This document shows, one piece after another, positions 28,131 through 38,598 of a stretch of DNA of 64,000 bases; the first letter of the stretch is position 1; each line of letters opens with the position of its first letter. This stretch comes from Mycobacterium basiliense (GTDB lineage Bacteria > Actinomycetota > Actinomycetes > Mycobacteriales > Mycobacteriaceae). Position numbers and translations under genes: made by a program. The notes under the pieces are model-generated. The model did no database searches and was not told where the DNA came from. It saw nothing but the letters and a program-made list of their open reading frames with translations. The stretch lies in assembly GCF_900292015.1 (NCBI RefSeq), contig NZ_LR130759.1, positions 2,356,001-2,420,000 on the forward strand. The letters run 5' to 3'.

Positions 28131-29576
28131 ATGGCAGCTGAGGAGCCGACCCTGTCCCCGGCCAAAGCGGCGTTGCTTGCCCGCTGGCGCAATGGCAGCC
28201 TCCGGCCGACCGGTCCAGCTCAACTGATTGCGGGGGCACCGTCCGCGCTGGCCGAGTGTTCTTACGAACAACAATTCTTGTTCGACAGGCAGCGTGAGAC
28301 ACCGGACTTGCAGCTATACAACATCGGTTTCTGCGCGCGCCTGGATGCGCCGGTTGACGTCGAGGTGTTCCGGCTCTGCGCCCAGGAGATGTCCATGCGG
28401 CACGAGACGCTGCGAACCAGGATCGATCCGACGCCGCAGAATCCGATGCAGCGAATCGGTCCGGCGCCGCATTTTGATCTGGTGATCATTGACCTGCGCG
28501 ACCGGGGGGCCGGCACTGCGGAGCGAGCCGCCTTAGATCATGCGCAGGGGTTGCTGCGCAACCCGTTCGATCTCACCAGCGGGCCGCTGGTGCGGTTGGG
28601 CTTGTACCGGATTGCAGACAATGCCACTGTGCTGGCGATCGTGGCCCATCACCTGATCGCCGATGGCTGGTCACTGGATATCGTGCTGTCCGAGCTGGCC
28701 GCGTTGTATGGGGCCACGATCGCGGGCCGCAGAGCCCAGTTGCCGTCGTTGCCGGTGCAATACCGAGACTTCGCGCGGTGGCAAGCGGGTTGGCTGAAAC
28801 GGGGTGAGTGGCGCAGCGACGCCGAGTTCTGCCGGAATCTGCTCGCCGATCTGCCGCCCGCCAATCTTCCTTGGGACCGTGAGCCACCCGCCGAGCGCGA
28901 CTTCCGCTGTGCCCACACGCACTTCGCGTTCACGCCGGCGCAGTCCACCGGGCTACGCGATTTCTCGCGGCGCGAAGGTGCGTCGTTGTTCATGACGATG
29001 CTTGCTTGCTTACAGGTGCTGCTGGCGCGTACCGCGGGCATTGACGACGTCGCGGTTGGTGTCCCTATGGTGAACCGTCAGCACCAGCAAACCCAGCAAC
29101 TGATCGGCTACTTCTCGAACTACACGGTGGTGCGCACCAACATGGCCGATTCTCCGGCGTTCCGTGACGTCCTGACCAGGGTCCGCGAAGGCGTGCTGCA
29201 GGCGTTGGCTCGTCAGTCATTGCCGTTGCCGCTATATCTCGAACAAGAGAATCGGCATCTGGATCAGCACGGAAAGCCGAACTGGCCGAACCTGGTCAGG
29301 GAGCCGCTTTACCGGGCACAATACAATTTCAGACCGCCGGTGAAGTCGACCGAGTTCGCCGGGGCAACTTTGCAGCCTCGCCCGCTCAACCGAGCCGTCA
29401 GTACGTATGACTTCACGTTGTTGATGGAGGACGCCGATCCGTTGTACGGAAAGATCGAGTACGCCGTCGACATATTCGACGCGGCGACGGTGGACACACT
29501 GGTGACCGCGTTCTTCGCCATCATTGATCAGGTGGTGGCTAACCCCGACCTGCGGATCGCCGACGTGGCGATCTGA
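28131..29576 (+). CDS. Condensation-domain acyltransferase (NRPS C / Pap-like)
   Basis: 481 aa from the ATG at 28131, with GGAGGG just upstream; a longer frame from 28065 is possible. It is a stand-alone condensation domain: SYEQQFLFDRQRE near residue 44, catalytic HHLIADG at 173-179, and the later NRQHQQTQQLIGYFSN segment typical of condensation enzymes. Such proteins transfer an ACP-bound acyl chain onto an amine or alcohol. In mycobacteria the related Pap proteins esterify sugars or diols. Placed 153 bases after the PKS with the same polarity, it is the likely chain-release and transfer enzyme. The acceptor cannot be read from sequence. Confidence 0.88.
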   Translation: MAAEEPTLSPAKAALLARWRNGSLRPTGPAQLIAGAPSALAECSYEQQFLFDRQRETPDLQLYNIGFCARLDAPVDVEVFRLCAQEMSMRHETLRTRIDPTPQNPMQRIGPAPHFDLVIIDLRDRGAGTAERAALDHAQGLLRNPFDLTSGPLVRLGLYRIADNATVLAIVAHHLIADGWSLDIVLSELAALYGATIAGRRAQLPSLPVQYRDFARWQAGWLKRGEWRSDAEFCRNLLADLPPANLPWDREPPAERDFRCAHTHFAFTPAQSTGLRDFSRREGASLFMTMLACLQVLLARTAGIDDVAVGVPMVNRQHQQTQQLIGYFSNYTVVRTNMADSPAFRDVLTRVREGVLQALARQSLPLPLYLEQENRHLDQHGKPNWPNLVREPLYRAQYNFRPPVKSTEFAGATLQPRPLNRAVSTYDFTLLMEDADPLYGKIEYAVDIFDAATVDTLVTAFFAIIDQVVANPDLRIADVAI

Positions 29577-29578
29577 CC

Positions 29579-29618
29579 AGGCACCTGAGTGCGCCGGGCT
29601 CACCGTCGGCGGGTGCCT
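29579..29618. terminator. Candidate bidirectional stem-loop between convergent genes
   Basis: AGGCACC at 29579-29585 and GGTGCCT at 29612-29618 form a perfect 7-base inverted repeat with further GC-rich partial pairing inside. It fills the 41-base gap between the condensation gene and the convergent protease gene. No U-tract follows, as is common in mycobacteria. Terminator function is inferred. Confidence 0.35.
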
Positions 29619-30583
29619 CAGTTCGGCCCGGTAAGCGGGGTCAGATTCCATTTGTCCAGCCATGGCCGTACCAGCTCGGCGATGGAAAAGGTTGCCGGGA
29701 TCGAGCACCCGGGGTTGGGGTCGTTGGGCCGCCCGGCGCGGATGTGGATACCCACTGCGATTGCGCTGCCATCGTTTTGGATGGCGTATACCGGACCTCC
29801 GGAATCGCCGCACTGACTGGCCGCTAGGAACTCGACCTTGCTGTCGGTGACGTCGGTGATCTGCCCGCATTCGGCCCTGCCGGTACGCATGCCGAACTTG
29901 CAGAGCTGCTGGCCTATCCGCAGGTTATCTGCCACCCCGGTGACCGGTAGCGACGCGGCAATGGCCGAGGTTCGTGGAACGTTGCCGGAATCGAGCACGA
30001 TCAGGCCGATGTCGTGAGCTTCGCCGCGAAGTCCCTCGCTGATGGTCTGGTTGAACGTGCCCACTATCACGTACGGGCTGGTTCCGGTGTAGTTGATGCT
30101 TACCTTGCTCGCTTCCCCCGGCTTGTTGCAGTGACCGGCGGTGAGCACACCGGTCTTGCCGGTGCTGGTGCGCACCAAAAACCCGGCTGTACAGCCCATT
30201 CCCCCGGAACCGTCGGCATAGCTGACCGCGATCCCGGCGCCGGGACCGATGGCATCGGTACTCGGCAACGGGATCGGGGGCCGCAGCGTGGTCGCGGTCC
30301 GACCCGGCGTCCAGATGAAAGCCACGAATGCGACGGCGCAGACCAGCGCCACGATCGAAAGTCTCACGCCGTCGGTTCGTCGACGTTCCGGCGCCGAGTA
30401 GGGCACATCGGTGCCAGGGAAGACCTGTGCACGCCGGTCACGATTCCGTTGGATGCGATTGGCCAAGAATGGGCCGGCCGCCACGGCCAGACACAGCAGC
30501 GCCCCGACCACCAGTAGTGCGGTGCGAGCCGGGGACTGCTGCAGCGCCACATTCGAAAGTTCGCGGGCGCTAACCCTCACCAT
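29618..30583 (-). CDS. Membrane-anchored trypsin-like (S1) serine protease
   Basis: 321 aa from the ATG at 30583 (MVRVSARELSN); a TTG at 30604 would add seven residues. Two hydrophobic segments (about 20-40, ALLVVGALLCLAVAAG; and about 74-92, LSIVALVCAVAFVAFI) precede the protease domain, probably placed outside the membrane. The triad is clear: His in LTAGHCN, Asp in EAHDIGLIVLD and Ser in CGDSGGP. Cysteine pairs (CTAGF/GHC, CKFG/ECG) suit extracytoplasmic disulfides. No PDZ domain or lipobox is visible. Its substrate is unknown. It lies at the right end of the accessory block, convergent with the condensation gene. Confidence 0.88.
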   Translation of the reverse strand: MVRVSARELSNVALQQSPARTALLVVGALLCLAVAAGPFLANRIQRNRDRRAQVFPGTDVPYSAPERRRTDGVRLSIVALVCAVAFVAFIWTPGRTATTLRPPIPLPSTDAIGPGAGIAVSYADGSGGMGCTAGFLVRTSTGKTGVLTAGHCNKPGEASKVSINYTGTSPYVIVGTFNQTISEGLRGEAHDIGLIVLDSGNVPRTSAIAASLPVTGVADNLRIGQQLCKFGMRTGRAECGQITDVTDSKVEFLAASQCGDSGGPVYAIQNDGSAIAVGIHIRAGRPNDPNPGCSIPATFSIAELVRPWLDKWNLTPLTGPN

Positions 30584-30645
30584 TTGAGAGATCTTTTCAG
30601 CCAACCGGGAGCGCGCTCAACCGTTGCTCCGGGCGGCAACCCCGG

Positions 30646-31413
30646 TCAGCAGGTAATCGCCGGCTCACGCACCGGCGGGTCGTCGAGCTGCGGCGCATCC
30701 CGGTGATGTTGCCGTCGGTAGTGGCGGACTTCGAAGATCAGGCCCGTCATCCCCAGCGCGGCGGTGCACACCGATATCAGGACCAGCAGCGGATCGCCGT
30801 TAGTGGCGAGCGCATCGCCCAGGATCACCACCGCGGCGGTACCCGGCAGCAGACCCGCCAGCGTGGACAGCGCGTAGGGAGTCACCCGCACCGTTGAAGC
30901 GCCAGCGCCATAGTTGAGTGCGGCGAACGGTACGGCGGGAATCAGGCGCAACGACAAGATGGTGGGCCAGCAGCGATCACGCAAGCGCTCGTCCAGCCGA
31001 TCGACTGCGCGATGATGCACCAGGCGGTTGAGCCGCCACCCGGTTGCGCGGACCAGCAGCAGCGCCAACACCGCGCTCGCGGTGCTGGCGGTCACCGCTA
31101 GCACTATGCCGAGTACCGGCCCGAATAGCATCCCGGCAGCCACGGTGAACGCAGTGCGGGGGAACGGCGGCACCGTGATGGCGACGTGCACCAACAGGAA
31201 TACCAAGGGAAACCACGGGCCGACCGACGACGCCCATTCCCGCATCTGCACCGCGGTGGGCAGTTGCACCAGCAGGGCGACCACGACCAATACTGTGATT
31301 CCCGCCACGGTGAGCACCATCCGCTGCAGCGATATCTGACGCGCAGCCGCCACCAGCGCGGTCGCGATACCGCGCACCGTATCGCTGGTTTTGCAGGTGG
31401 CCTGGGCCGTCAC
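30646..31413 (-). CDS. VTT/TVP38-TMEM64 (DedA-like) membrane protein, Rv1491c-like
   Basis: 255 aa from a GTG at 31413 (MTAQATCKTSD..), chosen because it matches the M. tuberculosis Rv1491c N-terminus; the frame stays open to 31476. There are about six hydrophobic segments. Family features include PPFPRTAFTVAAGMLFG in the first half and ILSLRLIPAVPFAALNYGAGAS in the second, the reentrant-loop motifs of VTT proteins. These proteins are implicated in lipid scrambling or undecaprenyl-phosphate recycling. It is divergent from mutA. Its presence marks the return to conserved gene order after the accessory block. Confidence 0.9.
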   Translation of the reverse strand: MTAQATCKTSDTVRGIATALVAAARQISLQRMVLTVAGITVLVVVALLVQLPTAVQMREWASSVGPWFPLVFLLVHVAITVPPFPRTAFTVAAGMLFGPVLGIVLAVTASTASAVLALLLVRATGWRLNRLVHHRAVDRLDERLRDRCWPTILSLRLIPAVPFAALNYGAGASTVRVTPYALSTLAGLLPGTAAVVILGDALATNGDPLLVLISVCTAALGMTGLIFEVRHYRRQHHRDAPQLDDPPVREPAITC

Positions 31414-31605
31414 GCCTTCCAAGGGTACGGGTCGAAGGTGAATATCTCGTTTCCCTCCGCTGGCGTTTCTTATCACACTCAGGGATCTATTGGGGCACCT
31501 GGAGGCCTATGCGCCCACCCTGATCAATTAGCCTGATTAGTTAAGTAGCAGTCCCCAAGCAACTGGAAACAATGTTGGCAATTGCTGCGTAAATAGGAGC
31601 AGTCG

Positions 31606-33483
31606 GTGTCCATTGATGTACCCGGGCTCGCCGACCTAGAACAGGTTCGCGAGCGTTGGCGCAGCGCGGTGGCCGGTGTGCTTTCCAAGACCACCCGCGG
31701 TGACCCGGCCGAGCTCGGCGATCATCCCGAGCAGGCGTTGGACGCCGCAACCTACGACGGATTTGCCATCCGGGCGCTCTACAGCGTGTTCGACGAGCTG
31801 CCGGAGCCGCCGCTGCCGGGCCACTGGCCCTACGTACGCGGTGGCGATGCGGCCCGCGACGTCAAGTCGGGCTGGAAGGTTGTCGAGGCGTTTCCGGCCC
31901 AGGGCACGTCCGTCCGTGACGCCAACGATGCGTTGCTGGCCGCGCTCGGCGACGGTGTCAGCGCGCTGCTGGTCAGGGTGGGGGATGCCGGCGTGGCGCC
32001 CGACCAGCTCAAAGCGTTGCTCGCGGGTGTGTACCTGAACCTGGCGCCGGTAATCCTCGACGCGGGCGCGGACTACTCGGCGGCCTGCGAGGTGATGCTG
32101 GAGCTGCTGGCCCGGCTGGATACCGCCCAGCGCGGCACCGTGTCGATCGATCTGGGCGCCGACCCCTTAACCGCGACGCTCAGCGAACGTCCCGCCCCGG
32201 CGATCAAAGAGGTCGTCGCGGTTGCGGGACGGGTGGCCAGCTATCGACGCGTGCGAGCGATTACCGTCGACGGACCCGCGTTTCACAATCTCGGGGCCAC
32301 CGCGGCCTGGGAGCTGGCCGGAACCATCGCCGCCGCGGTCGCCTATCTTCGTTTGCTCACCAAATCCGGGCTCCCGGTCGGCGATGCATTGCGCCAGATC
32401 AGCCTTCGCTTGGCCGCGGACGACGACCAGTTCATGACGCTGTCCAAGATGCGGGCCGCCCGTCTGCTGTGGGCCCGAGTCGCCGAGGTGGCCGGGGATC
32501 CGGATGGCGGCGCAGCCATGTTGCACGCCGAGACGTCGCTGCCGATGATGACCCAGCGCGACCCCTGGGTGAATATGTTGCGGTGCACGCTGGCCGGCTT
32601 CGGCGCCGGGGTGGGCGGCGCGGACACCGTCTTGGTGTACCCCTTCGACGTGGCGATCCCAGGCGGCTTTCCCAACTCGCCGACCGGTTTCGCTCGCCGG
32701 ATCGCCCGCAACACCCAACTGCTCCTGTTGGAAGAGTCCCATGTCGGCCGGGTCCTGGACCCGGGCGGCGGGGCGTGGTTTGTCGAACACCTCACCGAAC
32801 AGCTGGCCCAGCAGGCCTGGCAGCATTTCCAGTCGATCGAGGCGCACGGCGGGTTCGTCGACGCCCATGACTATCTGGCCGGCCGCATCGCCGATCTTGC
32901 GGCGCGCCGCACCGACGACATTGCGCATCGGCGCATCGCGATCACAGGCGTCAACGAATTTCCCGACCTCAGCGAACCTGTTCTGCCCTGCAGTGATACG
33001 TCTTTTTCGCCCGTTGGAGCGGGAAAGTTGCTGCGCTATGCGGCTGAATTCGAAGCTCTGCGCGACCGGTCGGATGACTACCTGGGCCGCAAGGGGACAA
33101 GGCCGCAGGCGCTGCTGCTGCCGCTGGGCCCGCTGGCCGAGCACAATATCCGGGCGACGTTCGCGACCAACTTATTAGCATCGGGCGGCATCGAGGCCCT
33201 CAACCCGGGAACGGTCGACGCCGCCGGTATCAGGAAGGTGGTCTGTGGGGCGGGATCGCCGACGGTTGCGGTTATCTGCGGTACCGACAAGCGATACCAG
33301 GACGAGGCCGCCGACGTGATACGGGCGGCGAGAGACGCCGGCATTGACCGGGTCTACCTGGCCGGACCGGAAACGGCTTTGGCGGACGTGGCCGATGACG
33401 CGCAGCGGCCCGACGAGTTCCTGACCGCCAAAATTAATGCAGTCCAAGCCCTTTCGAATCTGCTTACCCGGTTGGGAGCGTAG
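31606..33483 (+). CDS. mutA: Methylmalonyl-CoA mutase small subunit
   Basis: 625 aa from a GTG at 31606, preceded by TAGGAGC. It is the non-catalytic partner of the B12-dependent mutase. It has the TIM-barrel of the large subunit ([39 protein letters not shown]) and a C-terminal cobalamin-like domain. The B12-binding Asp-x-His-x-x-Gly motif is absent there, as usual for MutA. The heterodimer interconverts methylmalonyl-CoA and succinyl-CoA. This links propionate, cholesterol and odd-chain degradation to the methylmalonyl-CoA used for methyl-branched lipids. mutB starts at its stop codon. The 129 bases to the divergent Rv1491c-like gene hold the promoter and an imperfect direct repeat CCTGATCAATTAG/CCTGATTAGTTAA. 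Confidence 0.96.
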   Translation: MSIDVPGLADLEQVRERWRSAVAGVLSKTTRGDPAELGDHPEQALDAATYDGFAIRALYSVFDELPEPPLPGHWPYVRGGDAARDVKSGWKVVEAFPAQGTSVRDANDALLAALGDGVSALLVRVGDAGVAPDQLKALLAGVYLNLAPVILDAGADYSAACEVMLELLARLDTAQRGTVSIDLGADPLTATLSERPAPAIKEVVAVAGRVASYRRVRAITVDGPAFHNLGATAAWELAGTIAAAVAYLRLLTKSGLPVGDALRQISLRLAADDDQFMTLSKMRAARLLWARVAEVAGDPDGGAAMLHAETSLPMMTQRDPWVNMLRCTLAGFGAGVGGADTVLVYPFDVAIPGGFPNSPTGFARRIARNTQLLLLEESHVGRVLDPGGGAWFVEHLTEQLAQQAWQHFQSIEAHGGFVDAHDYLAGRIADLAARRTDDIAHRRIAITGVNEFPDLSEPVLPCSDTSFSPVGAGKLLRYAAEFEALRDRSDDYLGRKGTRPQALLLPLGPLAEHNIRATFATNLLASGGIEALNPGTVDAAGIRKVVCGAGSPTVAVICGTDKRYQDEAADVIRAARDAGIDRVYLAGPETALADVADDAQRPDEFLTAKINAVQALSNLLTRLGA

Positions 33484-33488
33484 TGACG

Positions 33489-35750
<2,262 letters not shown>

Positions 35751-35784
35751 TGGCCGGCAATAGGTTTTCCACGGGCGTGACGCA

Positions 35785-36825
35785 ATGGCCAAATTCGCCC
35801 GCGACTTTTCTCGCCCTAACGTTACGCTCGGCGCCCCGAATGAGGCTGGCAACGTGAGCACGGAGCAGCTGGCGGCGGCCGTGCGCAAGTGTGATCGCGC
35901 CGCGCTGCCACGGGCAATTACCCTGCTGGAGTCGACCCGCGCAGACCATCGTGAGCAGGCGCAACAGCTGCTGCTGGCCCTGCTGCCCGATTCCGGGAAC
36001 GCTCACCGGGTGGGCATCACAGGGGTGCCAGGGGTGGGGAAGTCAACCACCATTGAGGCCCTCGGTATGCACCTGATCGGGCAGGGGCACAAGGTTGCGG
36101 TCTTGGCCGTCGACCCCTCCTCAACGCGAACCGGCGGATCGATTCTTGGAGACAAGACGCGGATGGCGCGGTTGGCGATGCACCCCGACGCCTACATCCG
36201 GCCGTCGCCGACCTCGGGCACGTTGGGCGGGGTGGCCAAGGCCACCCGAGAAACGGTGGTCCTAATGGAAGCCGCAGGTTTCGATGTGATCTTGATCGAG
36301 ACCGTCGGCGTCGGCCAGTCCGAAGTCGCGGTGGCCAACATGGTGGACACCTTCGTTCTGCTGACCTTGGCGCGCAGCGGTGACCAGTTGCAGGGCATCA
36401 AAAAGGGTGTGCTGGAGCTGGCCGATATTGTGGTGGTGAACAAGGCCGACGGAGACCATCTGCGTGATGCCCGCTTGGCTGCACGGGAGCTGTCCGCGGC
36501 GATCAGATTGATCTACCCGCGCGAAACACTGTGGCGACCACCGGTTCTCACCATGAGTGCGTTGGAAGGCGAAGGCTTGACGCAGCTGTGGGACACCGTT
36601 GAGCGGCACTGCCAGGTGCTCACCGAGGCGGGCGAATTCGAAGCTCGTCGCCGCGACCAGCAAGTCGACTGGACGTGGCAACTGGTCCGCGACACGGTGC
36701 TGGACCGCGTGCTGTCCAATCCGGAGGTGCGTAAGGTCCGATCCGAGGTGGAACGTCGGGTCCGCGACGGCAAATTGACCCCCGCTCTGGCCGCCCAGGA
36801 AATACTGAATATCGCATCGTCCTAA
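35785..36825 (+). CDS. meaB: MeaB-family GTPase, methylmalonyl-CoA mutase chaperone
   Basis: 346 aa from the ATG at 35785; a GTG at 35854 (VSTEQLAAAVRKCDRAALPRA) has a better ribosome-binding site (GAGG, 8 bases) and gives 323 aa, so the true start is uncertain. The P-loop is GVPGVGKST, switch/base motifs include VDPSSTRTGGSILGDKTRM and ETVGVGQSE, and NKAD is the guanine-specificity motif. MeaB proteins gate B12 delivery to the mutase and protect it from inactivation. Gene order mutA-mutB-meaB supports this directly (Rv1496 in M. tuberculosis). Confidence 0.94.
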   Translation: MAKFARDFSRPNVTLGAPNEAGNVSTEQLAAAVRKCDRAALPRAITLLESTRADHREQAQQLLLALLPDSGNAHRVGITGVPGVGKSTTIEALGMHLIGQGHKVAVLAVDPSSTRTGGSILGDKTRMARLAMHPDAYIRPSPTSGTLGGVAKATRETVVLMEAAGFDVILIETVGVGQSEVAVANMVDTFVLLTLARSGDQLQGIKKGVLELADIVVVNKADGDHLRDARLAARELSAAIRLIYPRETLWRPPVLTMSALEGEGLTQLWDTVERHCQVLTEAGEFEARRRDQQVDWTWQLVRDTVLDRVLSNPEVRKVRSEVERRVRDGKLTPALAAQEILNIASS

Positions 36826-36888
36826 CGGAACGGTAAATTACTTCCGGTTTGACACTGGGCTCTATGAAAGCCAAGTAAATTCGAAGAT

Positions 36889-38178
36889 GTGACGGTAGAC
36901 ATTGGAGTCAATCGCCGCGTCGTTCGTTCTCACGATGACCGTGACGCAGGTCATCGTGTGTCCGGGGCTGCGGACTCCCACTTTGGATGCGTCGTTCGGA
37001 TGTTTTCCAGCATGTTTCCCGGCCGCCGGTTCGGCGGAGGAGCGCTGGCGGTGTATCTCGACGGCGAACCGGTCGTCGACGTGTGGAAAGGGTGGTCAGA
37101 CCGCGAGGGCCACGAGCCGTGGTCAGCGGACACCGCTCCGATGGTGTTCTCGGCGACCAAGGGCATGGCGGCCACGGTGATCCACCGGCTGGCTGACCGC
37201 GGGCTGATCGACTATGAGGCGCCGGTTGCCGAATATTGGCCGGAGTTCGCTGCCAACGGGAAGCAAGACCTGACGGTCCGTGCAGTGATGCGCCACACGG
37301 CCGGCCTGTCGGGTCTGCGCGGCGCCACTCAGGCGGACTTGTTGGACCACGTCGTGATGGAAGAGCGGCTGGCGGCGGCGGCTCCCGGGCGTTTGCTGGG
37401 CAAGTCGGCATATCACGCGCTGACCTTCGGCTGGCTGATGTCGGGGCTGGCCCGGGCGGTGACCGGCAAAGACATGCGGGTCCTGTTTCGTGAGGAGCTT
37501 GCCGAGCCGCTGGACACCGATGGCGTTCATCTGGGCCGGCCCCCGGCCGGCTCGTCCACCCGGGTTGCGCACATCATCATGCCGCAGGACATCGCGGCCA
37601 ATCCGGTTCTGACCTGTGCCGTGCACAAGATTGCCAGCCAGCTCTCCGGCGGATTCCGCTCGATGTACTTTCCGGGCATGCTGGCCGCGGTGCAGGGCGA
37701 GACTCCGTTACTCGATGCTGAGATTCCGGCGGCCAACGGAGTGGTGACGGCCCGCGCGCTGGCGCGGATGTATGGCGCGATCGCCAACGGCGGCGAGATC
37801 GAGGGCACCCAATTCCTGTCCAGAGAGCTGGTGGCCGGCCTCACCGGCGAGCGACAACGGTTGCGGCCTGATCGCAATCTCTTTGTGCCGCTGGCTTTCC
37901 ACCTGGGCTATCACAGTCTGCCCATCGGCAACATCATGCCCGGATTTGGCCATGTCGGAATGGGTGGTTCCGTCGGATGGAATGATCCGTCGACCGGGGT
38001 GGCGTTTGCGTTGGTGCACAACCGGCTGCTGACCCCTTTGGTGGCCACCGACCATGCCGGTTTTGTCGCCCTCTACGCCTTAATCCGGCAGGCCGCCGCC
38101 AAAGCGCGCAAACGCGGTTACCAGCCAGTCACCGGGATCGGGGCGCCGTACTCGGAGCCGGGAGCCGTTGCCGGCTGA
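36889..38178 (+). CDS. lipL: LipL, beta-lactamase-fold esterase/lipase
   Basis: 429 aa from a GTG at 36889, the same length as M. tuberculosis LipL (Rv1497). The nucleophile motif of family VIII esterases, Ser-x-x-Lys, is at 88-91 (FSATKGMA), and the catalytic-type Tyr motif is in KSAYHALTFGWL. A GFGHVGMGGSVGW segment near the C-terminus forms the third active-site edge. There is no strong signal peptide. It should hydrolyse short- to medium-chain esters and possibly beta-lactam analogues. It follows meaB after 63 bases and may share its transcript, though no metabolic link is proven. Confidence 0.95.
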   Translation: MTVDIGVNRRVVRSHDDRDAGHRVSGAADSHFGCVVRMFSSMFPGRRFGGGALAVYLDGEPVVDVWKGWSDREGHEPWSADTAPMVFSATKGMAATVIHRLADRGLIDYEAPVAEYWPEFAANGKQDLTVRAVMRHTAGLSGLRGATQADLLDHVVMEERLAAAAPGRLLGKSAYHALTFGWLMSGLARAVTGKDMRVLFREELAEPLDTDGVHLGRPPAGSSTRVAHIIMPQDIAANPVLTCAVHKIASQLSGGFRSMYFPGMLAAVQGETPLLDAEIPAANGVVTARALARMYGAIANGGEIEGTQFLSRELVAGLTGERQRLRPDRNLFVPLAFHLGYHSLPIGNIMPGFGHVGMGGSVGWNDPSTGVAFALVHNRLLTPLVATDHAGFVALYALIRQAAAKARKRGYQPVTGIGAPYSEPGAVAG

Positions 38179-38191
38179 GCAAGCGAAACGC

Positions 38192-38404
38192 CTACGAATC
38201 CTCGAGGCGGAAACCCACCTTCATGGTCACCTGGAAGTGGCCGACGGCGCCGTCAACCAGGTGGCCGCGCACGGACTCGACCTCGAACCAGTCCAGGGCG
38301 CGCATGGTCTGGGCCGCGCGAGCCAGGCCGCTGCGGATCGCCGCGTCGATTCCGTCGGGTGATGATCCGACAACTTCGATCACGCGGTAGGTGTGATTGC
38401 TCAT
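38192..38404 (-). CDS. Dodecin, small flavin-binding protein (Rv1498A-like)
   Basis: 70 aa from the ATG at 38404 (MSNHTYRVIEVVGSS). The length and the pattern YRVIEVVGSSPDGIDAAIR..RALDWFEVES fit dodecins, which assemble as dodecamers and store flavin; the Trp in LDWFEV stacks on the isoalloxazine ring. Its stop is convergent with lipL, 13 bases apart. From memory, M. tuberculosis has a methyltransferase gene (Rv1498c) between these two; it is absent here. The 194 bases upstream of it contain no gene. Confidence 0.92.
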   Translation of the reverse strand: MSNHTYRVIEVVGSSPDGIDAAIRSGLARAAQTMRALDWFEVESVRGHLVDGAVGHFQVTMKVGFRLEDS

Positions 38405-38598
38405 CGCGTCCCCTTGCGTTCGGTGGTGGCAACCCGGGTGAGGGTGTGCAGCACAATCCTGCGCCAGCGAACCCCGCGGGACAGCGCCCGACACGCGTCT
38501 CACGGCAGGCGATCGCGGGGACAGCCGACCGTGGCCCGCGAAGGGGGTGGGGCGCCCACCGCGTTGCGCTACTTCCCGCCGATCGAACGGAGCGCGTG

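Noticed and set aside
28010..28142. A 44-codon frame starting MSLPWEFRKPH between the PKS and condensation genes
   Set aside because: It overlaps the condensation gene start, has no ribosome-binding site and is Arg-rich like out-of-frame translations.
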